Origin: Rubrivivax sp.
GTDB lineage: Bacteria > Pseudomonadota > Gammaproteobacteria > Burkholderiales > Burkholderiaceae_C
Reading direction: 5' to 3'
Length of the DNA: 38,666 nucleotides
Assembly (NCBI GenBank): GCA_020248945.1
Contig: JADCGQ010000071.1
Span: 1-38,666, forward strand
The notes under the pieces were generated by a model, which was not told the DNA's origin, did not search any database, and saw nothing but the letters and a program-made list of their open reading frames with translations. The position numbers and the translations under genes are program-made. Shown here piece after piece: positions 37,801 through 38,666 of the stretch; within the stretch, counting starts at the first letter, position 1; every line of letters begins with the position of its first letter.

Positions 37801-38666
37801 GCTGAGCACGATGCGGTCCACCCAGCCCCCTGGGGCCGGCGCGCGGCCGTCGTTGCGCACCGTCCAGCCCACGCTGATCTCGGTGCCCGAGTCCGCCGCC
37901 GTCGGCGCCGCCAGCGCCGCCAGCACGAGGTCGGCGTAGTCGCGCGCTGCCGACACGAAGGCGAAGGCGGCGCTGTTGTTGGCCTCGGCGCTGCCGCCGT
38001 CGTTGGTCTCGTACACGGTGCCGCTGCCGCCGTTGCCGGCATCGACGCCGATCACGACGTCGAAGCTGCCCGCGCCGGCCAGCCCCTCGGGCAGCACGAA
38101 GCTGTGGCTGCGGCTGCGTGCCTCGCCCGGCGCCAGCGGCAGCGCCGCGTCGCCGGTGAAGCTCAGCAGCGTGTCCAGCACCACCGCGCCGGGCGTGCCG
38201 TCGCCATTGCGCTGGCGCACCACCAGGCGGTCCTGGTACGGCAGGTTGCTGGGCACCCGGCCCAGGTTGACGTCGTCCCAGCTCACGGTGACCACGGCAC
38301 CGGCCTGTGGCGTGGCCTCCACGACGCGCGCGTTGCGCACCACCAGGTCGGAGCCCACCGACAGGCTGCGCTCCAGCGTGTTGTCGGCCTCCAGGCTGCC
38401 GAAGCTGTCGAACTCGTTGACGACGTTGTCGGAGTCCACCATCACGCGCAGCCGCAGCAGCCCCGCCGCGTGCGCCCCCGCCGGCCAGACGAAGCTCACG
38501 CTGCGCTCGACCTCCGCGCCCGGCGGCAGCTCGGCCACCAGCCCGGGCACCGACAGCACCGCGATCACGCCGTTGCTGGTCAGGTTGCGCAGCTCCATCT
38601 GCTCCGACCAGCCCGTGGCCGCCGCCACGGTGCCGGCGTTGCGCGTGATCCAGCGAACAGTCACCG
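10840..38666 (-). CDS. Giant multi-domain surface/secreted protein (at least 9274 residues, 5' end outside window)
   Basis: A single open frame runs from the window edge to TGA 10840-10842. The first visible residues (VRWITRNAG) are already mid-repeat, so the true start is further upstream. Order, with approximate residues: CARDB repeats 1-2090; PPC-like, then TIG-like to about 2300; undescribed mixed region to 2730; Ig-like, propeller and SbsA-like Ig to 3470; He_PIG/cadherin-like repeats 3600-4580; RHS/YD-like 4840-5060; dockerin-like 5172-5226; Ig/BIG2 to 5510; low-G+C block 5640-7955 with propeller, alpha/beta hydrolase (GHSRG 6643-6647) and zinc protease (HEASH 7849-7853); VCBS/cadherin-like 8180-8870; lectin-like 8870-9055; charged tail to 9274. 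There is no visible membrane anchor, RTX nonapeptide array, autotransporter barrel or PEP-CTERM at the end. It is probably the cargo of the downstream exporter (inference). Function is likely adhesive and/or hydrolytic at the cell surface. Confidence 0.95.
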   Translation of the reverse strand, partial: VTVRWITRNAGTVAAATGWSEQMELRNLTSNGVIAVLSVPGLVAELPPGAEVERSVSFVWPAGAHAAGLLRLRVMVDSDNVVNEFDSFGSLEADNTLERSLSVGSDLVVRNARVVEATPQAGAVVTVSWDDVNLGRVPSNLPYQDRLVVRQRNGDGTPGAVVLDTLLSFTGDAALPLAPGEARSRSHSFVLPEGLAGAGSFDVVIGVDAGNGGSGTVYETNDGGSAEANNSAAFAFVSAARDYADLVLAALAAPTAADSGTEISVGWTVRNDGRAPAPGGWVDRIVLSRDATIGNADDIVLASVPRSELLAVGVSYERSALVRLPSRIGGAWHLAVVADADGNVKEPDTLADNRRISSPVEVRETYADLAVTLLALPPELVAGRSATVQWSVHNDGIALTDASLWVDQVWLSSTPGITGSSVLLGSVTHAGALGVGAAYTESLQVSIPRDATGARYLVVRSDANAVVHELGRTANNVAASVAALEVKPEPRPNLRVESLAAPDTWRVGESVTVTYLLRNSGNDAANAFFDEELRLVDVSGVHPAQLLSSDAAFRSIDAGATLEQTLSVAVPALPPGQWRLEVTTDRPGRVSESDETDNLATRALTVAAPELQLQGLQTTGTLRGGEGVTLRWSTRNAGNAQASNVLERVYLSADDAVGGGDLLLGERSIASLAAGAEAAGELAFTLPADLQGSWRLIVVTDATGANAESAAGEGDNTARLAIDVARDFFADLTVTSVTIPTAPVVDDPASVTVRWVVANVGIGAGRSVSWTDRVVYSTNDVLGDGDDIVLGTFQRDGALGAGQSYEGTVTYRFGPGFTRQGKVFVRTDALGAVWENGQEANNQGQATGVLDVMPIPYADLRVESVSVPAAAVSGQPLQVSWTVANRGIGITDRSTWDDRVWLTANADGSGARHELARAGQIGQLGVGGSYTRTIQATLPQGLEGTWYVQVDTGGPFEFVYTNNNSGRSGAVAVTLAPSPDLVVESIEAPATALEGSLLELSWTVFNQGTAAAGGTWQDDVLLIPPGGGAAVLLGSFTYDRGLDAGKRYERREQLRLPTRIEGGYRLRVVTNSLLGTGSANQTYEHGAARANNSADDDRAIVVALTPRPDLRLTQLTVPASVTAGTRAAVQFTVGNFGSLPTSGPWSDYVYLSLDGTVSADDVLVGRLDSGAALAPGESYSNASALVDIPIRYRGSAYLIVVADATNRIDEYPNEANNSRAAQLHIDPVPFADLVTSDVVAPDQAVHGSRIDVRYKVSNRGSAPTLGDTAAVNSWTDSVWLTVDRTRPSAAKGDIRLAQVTHTGHLAVGQDYLGTLNVQIPEGLLSGQYFITVWSDTYDAILEDTLASNVNPDDATQIDNNNYKARPIAVLGVQGASLPDLVVSQVSAPTAGAAASDYSFGYTVRNTGGAFTGTWTDRVWLADNADLSQANVRWLLGEYRQERSLGQGQTYSASQTVALAPSIAAGYLVVETDIQTTRGTEVKESDENNNSRAVSSVVTNQPADLRVGSVVTQPENFSGEETTITFTVTNHGGTVWAGTRSWVDNIYFSPDPELIPSRAVFLASVERTNLTPLAGGASYTASAKVKLPPGTDGPYYIYVVADGSRLGMRAPVPEDESLTGSNAGALKHYAASAFEGLRNDNNVGRGTLNVTYREPDLVVSAITVSDPNPGSGQTITASWTVTNQGARATRVSNWLDGLYLSRDDTLDGSDYPLVDRGSSLETRLAVRLTTLTDSGGNPRFLLPGESYTNSATFTLPSSISGDFRLIVKADTRVFDGKAIPGVAGYAPSSIRAGLRSVGESGTSAVQEFRDEGNNQQFIALPIRLVQPPDLRVDSVTAPERVVAGQSFEVSFGVRNFGGDTPLDQGGWYDMVYLSRDRFLDTAKDRFLGFVGHSGGLSAGQRYEAALSFIAPRDLEGAYYVFVVTDPARAGGAGENGRVLEFGAETNNDAAPLAPMLIETPPPADLVAQAVNVPTSAVTGEMVSIGFTITNASVNAAIGRWTDALYLSADGTWGLDDILLGRVERVGDVAAGGSYSGTLSVKLPPLKQGAWRVLVRPDLYNQVFEGPITYTETGLNMAPGEANNRTASAATLNVQVPELVLGTAQTLQLGAGAERLYRITVGAGQTLRVALDASADSGANELYIRYGEVPTGSAFDAAYTNPLAPDQQLLMPSTQAGSYYVLVRSRLATAGAPTAATLRADALPLSITRVSPDQGGTGDDDHRWVTVDIEGARFAAGALVKLSRPGEFEIEPARWQVLDATRIRAVFDLRHVPHGLYDLTVINPDGQRVTEPYRYLVERMIEPDVTIGIGGPRNIEPGDSAVYSVSLQSLTNVDTPYVRFDVGATEMGRSEDVLGGLNLPYAVFGSNVGGQPPGAAQGNGANTQTYGTTPTRPLRSDVPWASLDGTVNTSGWNLAPGYAFDLAGNGYAGLTFTVQTYPGLAEWLRRDFEGLRERLYAIRPDWKQAGLLDGGVHDLDKISAGLAARFLAPDERERITEIEALAMPFRFDTLGSATPLTRDEFIADQSEHAKRLRTAILADASAASTLTALAADEAQWVQGWLAALETAGLLRPADAAPAIRTDELVLSLNATLASGVLIGRAGDTYRTQSDLLGFFAKVQQWYGDTARWAGDAAAQPAPVEYRVERRTAGGESVFVPVHVAPDRAAFDRGARAGTHFISFDVFAGGRAELEYLRHIGLLDGEFKPVGVPTLGLTQYLQELSGRGSAVTGDVTVRGPQALLSASGDSYVPADYALPYAIGFTNPGGNAVGELRLVTELDEDLDAASLRLGDLKVGDINVHVPAGLAAFQGDFDFTGSKGFVLRVSAGIDAASRVATWLIQAIDPDTGEVLRDPARGLLLPAANGQRGSGSASYTVRAAQGAATGATLQMRARAIFDATPPIDSASLSHKLDAAAPATTLQAHSAGADAQGLPTYRLEWNASDDASGVRHVTLYVAENGGDFRIWQRQITEAQGSRLFTGQADKTYEFIAVATDLAGNREAASVSRAVLPDDGSRADTERALGTNETFAATPQLPAAQPGRSYADNAMFDVALQQLPGFVVPGQAADLRSVLAPMQLRGFASGFAGSAGDIGALAMVQLADGSVLASAGAQRNQVFRFGPEGGRSLAPLFELDSAVLDMALDASGQLWALTGAELLLLDAASGAVLARHRGPGGEPLTHALAIDPAGLVYVSTGDGVAVFDPRATDASRAWRAFSNTRVSDLAFAPDGRLWGVRWTGSQINGADPAATTEIVSFPMSGLTAGRAELEYRLAGLVDSITFGQAGSGLQGLLLASSNLPQRPTGGAAGSALPHTSAVWMVELASRRVLQLAQGGTRGETLLATPDGRVLVAQSSRIDEIAPIKAPQVVGASVGDGALVPLPLTQLAVAFDQPMWTGSSGTDTSSPDSVLNPANYSLIATGANAGRSLVPEAVRWDAGTRSAVLTLPNLPAGGWRLEVNPALRSASQVALASAWSLVFTAVADISNQVQLVFGATRAERVNGSVTYDVSITNIGSDEIRGPLMLLLDPGRYFDGSVAGSSAGSGEQAELWIIDLKDALAARGGQLASGQTLDDLLVTVQPAAHFGTGGSGALVKANLGHGVYAVPYDNTPPALEVIDAVSGVPAALPAASAGQAWSATLQASDTDGSLLFWELLQAPAGMSLQPQGSPQSGAAGYSQRAQLSWTPTAADRADTELLLRVVDSRGGVAIRRLALAVAGGNRAPVIDPVANLVLAEGDTLELRLKASDDDGQPVTLLLRNLPAGARFDAQSQVLSWTPGYAQAGDYTDIVVVASDGIHQTERRFNLSVLQGVPAPVFAAVPQQVLREGDAHGLQLPGSVPGGLEQADGSRVTLSWTAPWLPAGATLDTATGWFAWTPGYTQAGSFELPVTLRAVFTAPDGSTRSASVVQRIRFEVLNANGAPRFDPAQTWQVAEGQPLRVSVFAFDPDNPGFEPLVRLTPTGRAGGDNNGASPSVTYQVTGLPPGATFDADTLELLWTPGYAQAGRYEITVRATDDGDGTGTPASSELRLPIIVSNANRAPELGSLTGVTVERGAVLNLPVQATDADGNPITLTIQGLPPFVTYEQTETAAGRVAGMLRIAPGAQSRGAYTITVLAQDNGEGDINQVAVASTSFVLTVRSPSEAPVIALARQAVAVAGQELRLPVQVSDLDQDELSYLVQGLPEGATLEQGARYGEAWIVWTPTAAQMGSHDLKLRVTDKGLPPDNGGYTVDPASPPAPNTTVADLRIVVRSANQAASLVGVSATGGLIEGAALAGARTVVLVDEGLPLTLDLSALDPDLDLLDWRLSGLPSGMVAQPVAGADGQANLRLRWTPGYFAAQDGAASNGIYRFTATASDGHAQLTREIELRVRNVNQAPQLLPLPLQLVAEGDALLFQLRASDPDSDAVRLALLYDDTTPNGVYFDPTTGYFEWSPGQDTVDNHTAGDRAFNLTFSATDGTATTYRTVQVRVFDVNRAPQIETANRALLVGQPLAIGIVRGASAAPGSLRVFDADGSAQTAELSVSFSGLPEGAHYDAASGQLLWTPGPGQVADHLVLATVSDGRNSVTRGFTLRVVADRAANAPGVLVNLTPSTPVLPGQQVLATVRAQGFSAIALLEVHARGAALGLADWTALTPDASGRLRLLPAAAGVAELRVRAVDADGFENTTVQTLRVRDPLDSAAPALAWGGALASSLPGIDPQRPITLAATTELSARIDERQLMGWVLEAAPAGGSTIDDAAWRVVAERTEPATASNGELALATLDPRLWPNGVLALRLRAVDLGGRTSEITARVQIDTATKELRVAAATDATFTIGGHQLALVRSFEPARTGAGNGIGDFGNWTLPLLSAQLSHDQPLLGGLDAAAAWREGARVWLQMPTSLALADAPTQQLAFTLSTQAQTLSAEPTAPKVLRPQFQGDVAGWTLRAIQDEGAQPPALQLQGSRLLERDSGLPWVPQRWELTAPDGTRYSLDASGRISAVRFTDGASWLVSDAGVALAGSADAQQRVSFERDSAGRIERVVGLVGDKPTSIVYRYDTAGRLAVVRSLYGEASLNLSLGYRADGSLMTEPLTAHLGTAGDWTATSPTPRNAWSGTLAAGAPAHFGFVVRDSELRSAAKLRGAAGTLIYAVETTGVDTPLVAEGATVVGRAQAGGRTLTLLRVTDAGQVRVTLAGNGAASLRISLAGDIDRDGDVDGADAAAWEAARGAGQLAQSDLDGDGSATPADRQILYANYGFKANRAPVAQAAGQPLLTHTDLAKWTLLDNVAIDQEGDTVYWRVLGATGGTARLALDGGALLFQPDAGFAGMASVTVQADDGYAASEPIVLQFKVSGAALLAIHVREIAPLRAGQAAELQAFGDFADEKGVALTGNYLQWSVHNVQEGVSGLSTTASGQQLNAVRDGWGYVLAQRGDVKGVRVLQVGADGEQTYELSVQGLDVYPGSVTLAAPGAGGAGAGVRQIRLTQVYDGQQLEASAQTTYVAGDGRVVSVDASGRITALAKGTTRVYAIHKNKQVEITVHVAEPQPATPGQAIEVDSSGALLQTASGLQVAIAAGAFDGARNVRLQDLTLGAGEFLQIPGLTMLNAFRLDLGGSDSAMPIQLALPAAGYDPAQYEMLVFRRGPIDMPDGTTKDMWWLMDNGVIGADGVARTASPPYPGNYQGGDYAIAVTSKTLNNATGARTIEAVVSKVNWAAVIEFQIKLAVYAPTLASGGTAALQRGLDLMLVASNFIEVNAYEWTTTDQYQHKVLVERGNGTDVEVTLQLAPKRAIADPVITKIERVAPNVYKLTGTDFNAPNSKSDLKAHIRPVGGGALDNKTSGNKSERGLIWNSFDVEVENDGSVRLEVPDNFAVGLHEVWLERKTSDGFAGRKIANVAPVPSNKVQFALARQADEPELWLDRTHLRLGYRDPDGTLYRAPEEEDIELTKSNEPLEGLKTDALAYGPDSRVVFVAGTSKVYMVDLLSRKLVYTLDLDAQIGNKTNISSLAFVDGWLYIGSGQPGDKQTKARLLRVNVNFKSPGFLLEKEEIQLPDSVEFGSHGIVDMAVSGGKYLALTTPLSLNRLRLDHNQAPGNVYILDLAAIQKANGTLSIESKDVAKVEFQHKQLASGRTPIHVTPGPKPGQFLVSSIESYNRGLVAVTVERELPPNQLPPPPNTPSPPAVLVADFKDLKRLAPTTNGLDVVGNWRFGTTTPPLTPDGIANPFYQNIQKAHGVAVTADGKWAFVADFNQPYNEPLAQIGGWVFRQIGGKIGVIKDPFGPNPKYVGATVPIEEVHLENLVLSADGKRLLATGDQLPEEGQATSYVFDFSVDALIQAAESQQDVAWPLGLSEADWAATLTVPAHLLPQRYLGAGGIGMIQTGLTAPGRVNLISPDHSGEGSESRPIFKLAGTQDITGVRLFLSSFKEGDGLFPDDSPRLPDWANKNNPSKKSGPGHNERIATIDVTLPPAGFLPAYKTLEIKDFTEDLYKDFKLTAGQTYYWGVEAVFANGSTAKSEAMFKVKPAWKLDENKGSSFVTILTHGFSQPITNLVNDKWWFSEDPSPAQDQEAATYTLIAEIARSIARDQEAFVYVQNRAEDTWTRLATAGSDLDMTLTDALQAGIPVLLVPEWQYESSLTDSGFSEAAADAIYASLKFEQQKAGVEFLEGDKAHIHLIGHSRGAVVNSELAQRILSGGLAFGLAPPKDLQMTTIDPHDFKQDSLRLPAEFNDFLVNLSGDRRVQSVLSGVGGVAAVGMQVFSKVVTDLLKRLGLHEKVVEKLIEQVGKILESAGDIFGDLKAIGDALALAEGDPKALGLNPVLYSDFKDPEVFAWQGIHYADNYYQTLATTTKPENPTDKRTVTPNGRKVDSFDLNLHLNGLKGFTKDDDITILGSAADVHQRTLAWYFGTADSQASYLGFLNKKDGFADRDWIIRRRADSNYEATQIAPFDINLKMPDWAKKFNPLTGLVQTVSPYGSNEAPWYAQGISAGNKTSADLEAAAAKPNASWEGVGIGWAHSALGGALEGAASREQPTGTRQSVTYDNTKIGKSEPIPGIFNGDFQASRNAVFGRFLSTYQMPGWSFSNSQSQYEGLAQVDQGRSLTYLGYDRGRVEALAKELNLKDKDKQRLIKALDTLPTINELGSKFTLGEFMTWGVRTEVLHKLIGAVLGLVNKVVKAAVDVVSAGTLGWIVEKIGDSIQSYIGKMMGVLDDLYAGFDLKELGTAGLRLQQVANWGFRLHDTFSQFDNKKTDPGAVDTLRHNWLVVPKDAKHLSFRLTHDHQSPPAASLLVRSYMRDATTGAPKPPVEIAYLLKNSPADDYVEISLSDLGIEPGDVVQLEFVAIEKAKLILDDIRFDLGVSIRDKNDIRLRNGVWMDDADNDPALLRGEMAPAANSLLPTESWVMPTPIPERNVRTLKLHNSSEHDLAYTLILDNPYEFLSLKDPASESGAISAKGSTPVIVEAVLNDEKRKALHDDYDAALLHATLTMDTTRELNNQQVRFASTSQDVVFLTELSDMNRRDSVLYAPPVSYGGEVTLRIYNPKGLQITVQAHDTPHNPFWDAQPGWIKDIVNPDQFTSWKVETAGDTTILRLRPQVWQGGPPGLKGNNFRPQRGESIQKEGDEAYFAGVLKVVIGTDVAWQGEVRAKWRPTQAFVTNKDALANALHEVRNNLSDHPKLVALDAETLLPDFKQLVLFPLPKMVQTEEFKKLASSLGVAFYSESGGLGVFDERLVGKDPGFSPEGSVLKKASSTDDVKGGMEFSSVDYATYLLDDRIGIPGNPVYIEPALAQRDFDGLVFKKFIWENNYENSPAATSKTGSRGKFYLVSRLSNKDPTDVFRVSIPGALFHALTAAKAKLEPAELQNKNEVARFIGEYLGWLLAHEASHLFGLPDEYRFSTSGAMEFYDVATGGFSPTTTTPTFMSKAMEKKHNDRIADLLRAGLGDPARGLSGYNPSWAPQQDIYGLEWKSRIDGLVNYLKDLHSKHPYQLAPPVQPADFSAHMAVSALAPQPQASATTSTFRHGLPVQTALTSGELTSASGWSSLGPVEVQGGQARLGESADRHARLAQAFVLQASDRTLSFTLAANGLLSNASGPRDAFEVALLDALTGAPLLGSAGRVSLSRSDALLNLQSDGTERLAASVRKLVNADGSSTYFIQLPEGLAGRSALLSFDLLGFGALTSSVTLRDVHFVGAPLAAADALSLDEDGTATGDVTGNDITVGSAIASVQLVDGPLHGSLELGADGHYTYRPAADFFGSDGFSYRFTDASGRVSNVAAVQIAVGAVNDAPTLNLSVSGRSWTLGQPAVTLDPALTMADPEGSLALATVAITGGFVAGDVLSVSGSALGGLSAVYDAATGVLTLSGPAPLSTYQAAMRTIAFRSDSVLPGSVGVTRTLSWSINDGELYSAVRPFAVSVVSVNEPPSGADRRIAIDEDSPYTLTVADFGFTDAGAHPFAGVLVGAVAGAGTLTVNGASAAGQFVPVSDIEAGKLVFTPDLNANGAGLASFAFQVRDGGGTAGGGVDLDPTPNTLIFDVAPVDDAPTGADATLTILEDVPRTLMQADFGFADIDGHAFAGIRVVTVPGAGSLTLNGVALIANQVVSAADIAAGALVFTPALNANGSGYASFGFRVLDAGSSAGAGQNEDASPNNLSFDVTPVNDAPTLPDRSAEVLAGQPLLLDALAGAADVEGDALTARLVQAPAHGTLVLGADGSFTYVADAAYLGNDQFTYVVSDGQADSRLATVSITVLSGNAPPRAADSVVQGAEDEALVLSWSDFDVSDPQGTALALWVRALPAAGRLERRLDDGAWVAVQVGDLLAQALVVAGGLRFVPGAHEASGEIATTPGDGNRRPYYGRLRFAAFDGELSSADAELRVGIAARADAPTLQLQPRSVAVSRELLLTDWEGVANPNRSATVVAGPQLQGWALTPPQAGRTAAFEVFAANDLMRNSSGNGVVVSAPAGGGSGWLRLQNGGGATAYQTLGVERQVETVAGARYTLQFWYAASPGFAQANGTIGIYVDGVQVAVHSASSPLNALNWQALSFGFDGNGQSRRVTIQLEGGNAAATSPVNLRSANLDGLRIVETLPVSAARVYAIEGQVAALPQIVAALVDSDGSEQLALAIEGLPEGAVLGDGVNSRAVGAGGAVDVTGWNLGGLQLQLPAGPIASRELTVRATSTEAANGSQAVSTRSVTLTVLAGPVAATPPGVNPYVSMTAGTGTGEPPDPAAVQRMQAGSQDGGLARALASGAVANGPSAAWVPRVSSRDEEAERERQRRESEAWMASLETAAQEQWRTLMGGSGPSERPVYH
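10843..10985 (-). other. Charged helical C-terminal tail of the giant protein
   Basis: The last about 47 residues change from beta-rich to a charged helix (SSRDEEAERERQRRESEAW, then AAQEQWRTLMGGSG). It has no RTX repeats, LPXTG, PEP-CTERM or T9SS-type ending. An extreme C-terminal position and distinct composition make it a candidate secretion or retention signal. Confidence 0.5.
11500..12060 (-). other. Lectin/CBM-like jelly-roll near the C-terminus
   Basis: The stretch LLTDWEGVANPN, then GWLRLQNGGGATAYQTL, TVAGARYTLQFWYAASPG, GTIGIYVDGVQVAVHS and NLDGLRIVETLP has the strand pattern of carbohydrate-binding jelly rolls (CBM_4_9/DUF642-like). It would suit binding to a glycan surface. Exact family not certain. 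Confidence 0.6.
12060..14190 (-). repeat. VCBS/cadherin-like C-terminal repeats
   Basis: About five to six modules of the type DEDGTATGDVTGND, then HGSLELGADGHYTYRPAADF, then FGSDGFSYRFTDASG, each joined by a (V/P)VNDAPT linker. Such units are common in large RTX and BapA-type adhesins. Here they come without the RTX nonapeptides that normally accompany them. Confidence 0.75.
12785..13512 (-). repeat. Direct tandem pair of 120- and 119-codon modules
   Basis: Two adjacent units share ADFGF, H-FAG, GAG-LT-NG, DI-AG-LVFTP-LNANG-G-ASF-F, and (N/D)DAPT in register. Linker codons at 12785 and 13145 are 360 bp apart, and those at 13147 and 13504 are 357 bp apart. By eye they are roughly half identical at protein level, which makes them the closest neighbouring pair I noticed in the gene. 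Confidence 0.8.
14830..15300 (-). other. Zinc metalloprotease module (HExxHxxGxxDEY)
   Basis: GWLLAHEASHLFGLPDEY places the two zinc histidines and catalytic Glu at H7849, E7850 and H7853, with G7856 and a possible third ligand D7859. The motif resembles metzincin-like or M64-like HExxHxxG/xxDE sites rather than the usual HExxHxxGxxH. A Met is present downstream in TPTFMSKAM, possibly the Met-turn. The catalytic helix is intact, so activity is plausible. Self-processing of the giant chain or digestion of an external substrate are both possible. Confidence 0.65.
18050..19150 (-). other. Alpha/beta-hydrolase (lipase-like) module of the giant protein
   Basis: FVTILTHGFSQPI (oxyanion HG at H6508-G6509) is followed by IHLIGHSRGAVV, the nucleophile elbow GHSRG at 6643-6647 with Ser6645. 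A likely catalytic His lies at 6865 in ADVHQRTLAWYFGT. The acidic residue is probably in DPHDF or nearby. The spacing and order fit the lipase/esterase branch of the fold. An insertion of amphipathic helices (LKRLGLHEKVVEKLIEQVGK) lies between nucleophile and His. Substrate is unknown; a surface lipase or esterase is plausible. Confidence 0.75.
19740..20960 (-). other. Second beta-propeller-like region (YVTN-type)
   Basis: Blades such as AYGPDSRVVFVAGTSKVYMV, LAFVDGWLYIGSG, DMAVSGGKYLALTTP, VAVTADGKWAFVADFN and LVLSADGKRLLATGD fit a YVTN-type surface propeller. It includes a Pro/Asn-rich linker (LPPNQLPPPPN). It precedes the hydrolase module. Confidence 0.6.
22990..23150 (-). other. Dockerin-type calcium-binding pair
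   Basis: Two F-hand loops, GDIDRDGDVDGADAAAW and SDLDGDGSATPADRQIL, are spaced as in type I dockerins, with DxDxDG cores and the usual following helices (residues about 5172-5226). Dockerins bind cohesins or act as structural Ca modules. No cohesin is recognisable in the window. An internal rather than terminal position is atypical of cellulosomal dockerins. Confidence 0.7.
23480..24150 (-). other. RHS/YD-like segment
   Basis: The stretch contains DGTRYSLDASGRISAVRF, RDSAGRIERVV, YRYDTAGRLAVVRS and GYRADGSLM, which are YD-type repeats as in RHS shells. Only about four copies are present, so it cannot form a full RHS cage. It is preceded by FTIGGHQLALVRSFEP, the kind of junction seen at the start of RHS repeat regions. 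Confidence 0.6.
24930..27860 (-). repeat. He_PIG/cadherin-like Ig repeats with WTPGYAQAG motif
   Basis: About nine units of roughly 90-120 residues share the elements NRAPxI, EGDxLxLxLxAxDxDGxPVxLxLxxLPxGA, and LxWTPGYxQAG followed by YxxxVxAxDG. Clear WTPG/WSPG-type copies include SWTPGYAQAG, AWTPGYTQAG, LWTPGYAQAG, RWTPGYFAAQ, EWSPGQDTVD and LWTPGPGQVA. The acidic DxDG turns suggest calcium-stabilised linkers. Together with the CARDB block they form a second long stalk. Confidence 0.8.
28570..29440 (-). other. First beta-propeller-like region (NHL/SMP-30-type)
   Basis: Repeated blades of the kind LADGSVLASAG, LDASGQLWALTG, IDPAGLVYVSTGDG, FAPDGRLWGV and TPDGRVLVAQ are spaced about 40-60 residues apart, as in propellers of the NHL or SMP-30 type. 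An SbsA-like Ig domain (VAFDQPMW, then LPAGGWRLEVNP) follows at about 28250-28590. Confidence 0.6.
30480..31770 (-). other. Undescribed mixed region of the giant protein
   Basis: About 430 residues break the run of Ig-like modules. They include a Gly/Asn/Gln-rich stretch (GGQPPGAAQGNGANTQ) and several likely helices rich in Leu, Arg, Glu and Ala (WLRRDFEGLRERLYAIRPDW; LAADEAQWVQGWLAALE). I recognise no family. It may be a spacer or a separate folded domain. Confidence 0.5.
31775..32400 (-). other. PPC-like domain followed by IPT/TIG-like domain of the giant protein
   Basis: The segment starting LGTAQTLQLGAGAERLYRI, with QAGSYYVLVRSR later, has the pattern of the bacterial pre-peptidase C-terminal (PPC) beta-sandwich. 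It is followed by ITRVSPDQGGTGDDDHRWVT, then GARFAAGALVKLSR and HGLYDLTVINPDG, which is the pattern of an IPT/TIG immunoglobulin-like fold. Both are common in secreted enzymes and adhesins. Boundaries are approximate. Confidence 0.65.
32390..38666 (-). repeat. About 16 CARDB-type beta-sandwich repeats
   Basis: Each unit is about 120-140 residues and follows one pattern: (Y/P)DL-V at the start, then V-W-V-N-G (for example WTVRNDG, WTVANRG), a W-D-V-LS block, a polar GxxYxxxxxVxLP strand, GxWxLxVxxDA, and a closing NN pair. I count 16 openings, from DLVVRNARV near the edge to ADLVAQAVNV near 32770, the first copy incomplete. CARDB (cell-adhesion related domain in bacteria) modules form extended stalks. 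The copies are diverged, so the array is old rather than freshly amplified. Confidence 0.85.

Noticed and set aside
10840..38666. CRISPR array or nucleotide-level satellite in the repeat regions
   Set aside because: The repeats are long, in-frame protein modules with diverged sequence; no short identical repeats with spacers were seen. No tRNA or rRNA gene was noticed either.

Overview
This is high-GC DNA (about 70 % G+C by eye) in which every convincing gene but one partial reading frame lies on the minus strand. A bchE-type bacteriochlorophyll gene, a TGT-N12-ACA operator of the PpsR/CrtJ type in front of it, and a VPLPA/PEP-CTERM protein together suggest a phototrophic beta-proteobacterium of the Rubrivivax/Burkholderiales kind. 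That placement is inferred from gene content only.

Layout in transcription order, from high to low coordinates. (1) 38666-10840: one uninterrupted reading frame of at least 9274 codons, open at the window edge, so the protein is about 1 MDa or larger. It holds about 16 CARDB-type repeats, PPC- and TIG-like domains, a long undescribed region, a propeller-like region, a run of He_PIG/cadherin-like repeats, an RHS-like segment and a dockerin-like Ca-binding pair. Next comes a 7-kb block of much lower G+C with a second propeller, an alpha/beta-hydrolase module and a zinc-protease module. VCBS/cadherin-like repeats, a lectin-like domain and a charged tail follow. (2) 10763-10155: a small VPLPA-CTERM surface protein. 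(3) 10033-1627: five tightly packed genes for a TolC-like outer-membrane channel, a GAF-like/HlyD adaptor, a PqqD-like/M50 protease/HlyD membrane protein, a short SecA-like ATPase and a second small adaptor. Three of the four junctions overlap or nearly touch (TGATG, 2-nt gap, ATGA) and the fourth gap is 13 nt. (4) 1499-81: bchE, with its C-terminus replaced, meeting an unidentified partial reading frame on the plus strand at the left edge.

The main proposal is that blocks 1-3 form one secretion locus. The giant protein would be the cargo, and TolC plus adaptors plus the M50-HlyD membrane protein would form an envelope-spanning conduit. No ABC transporter is present. The only ATPase is a SecA paralogue that keeps both nucleotide-binding halves but lacks most of the helical scaffold, the two-helix finger and the C-terminal SecB/zinc region. 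This does not match a standard type I system (ABC + MFP + TolC), a two-partner system or an autotransporter. Component identities come from readable motifs. The assembly, the cargo assignment and the role of the SecA-like motor are inference.
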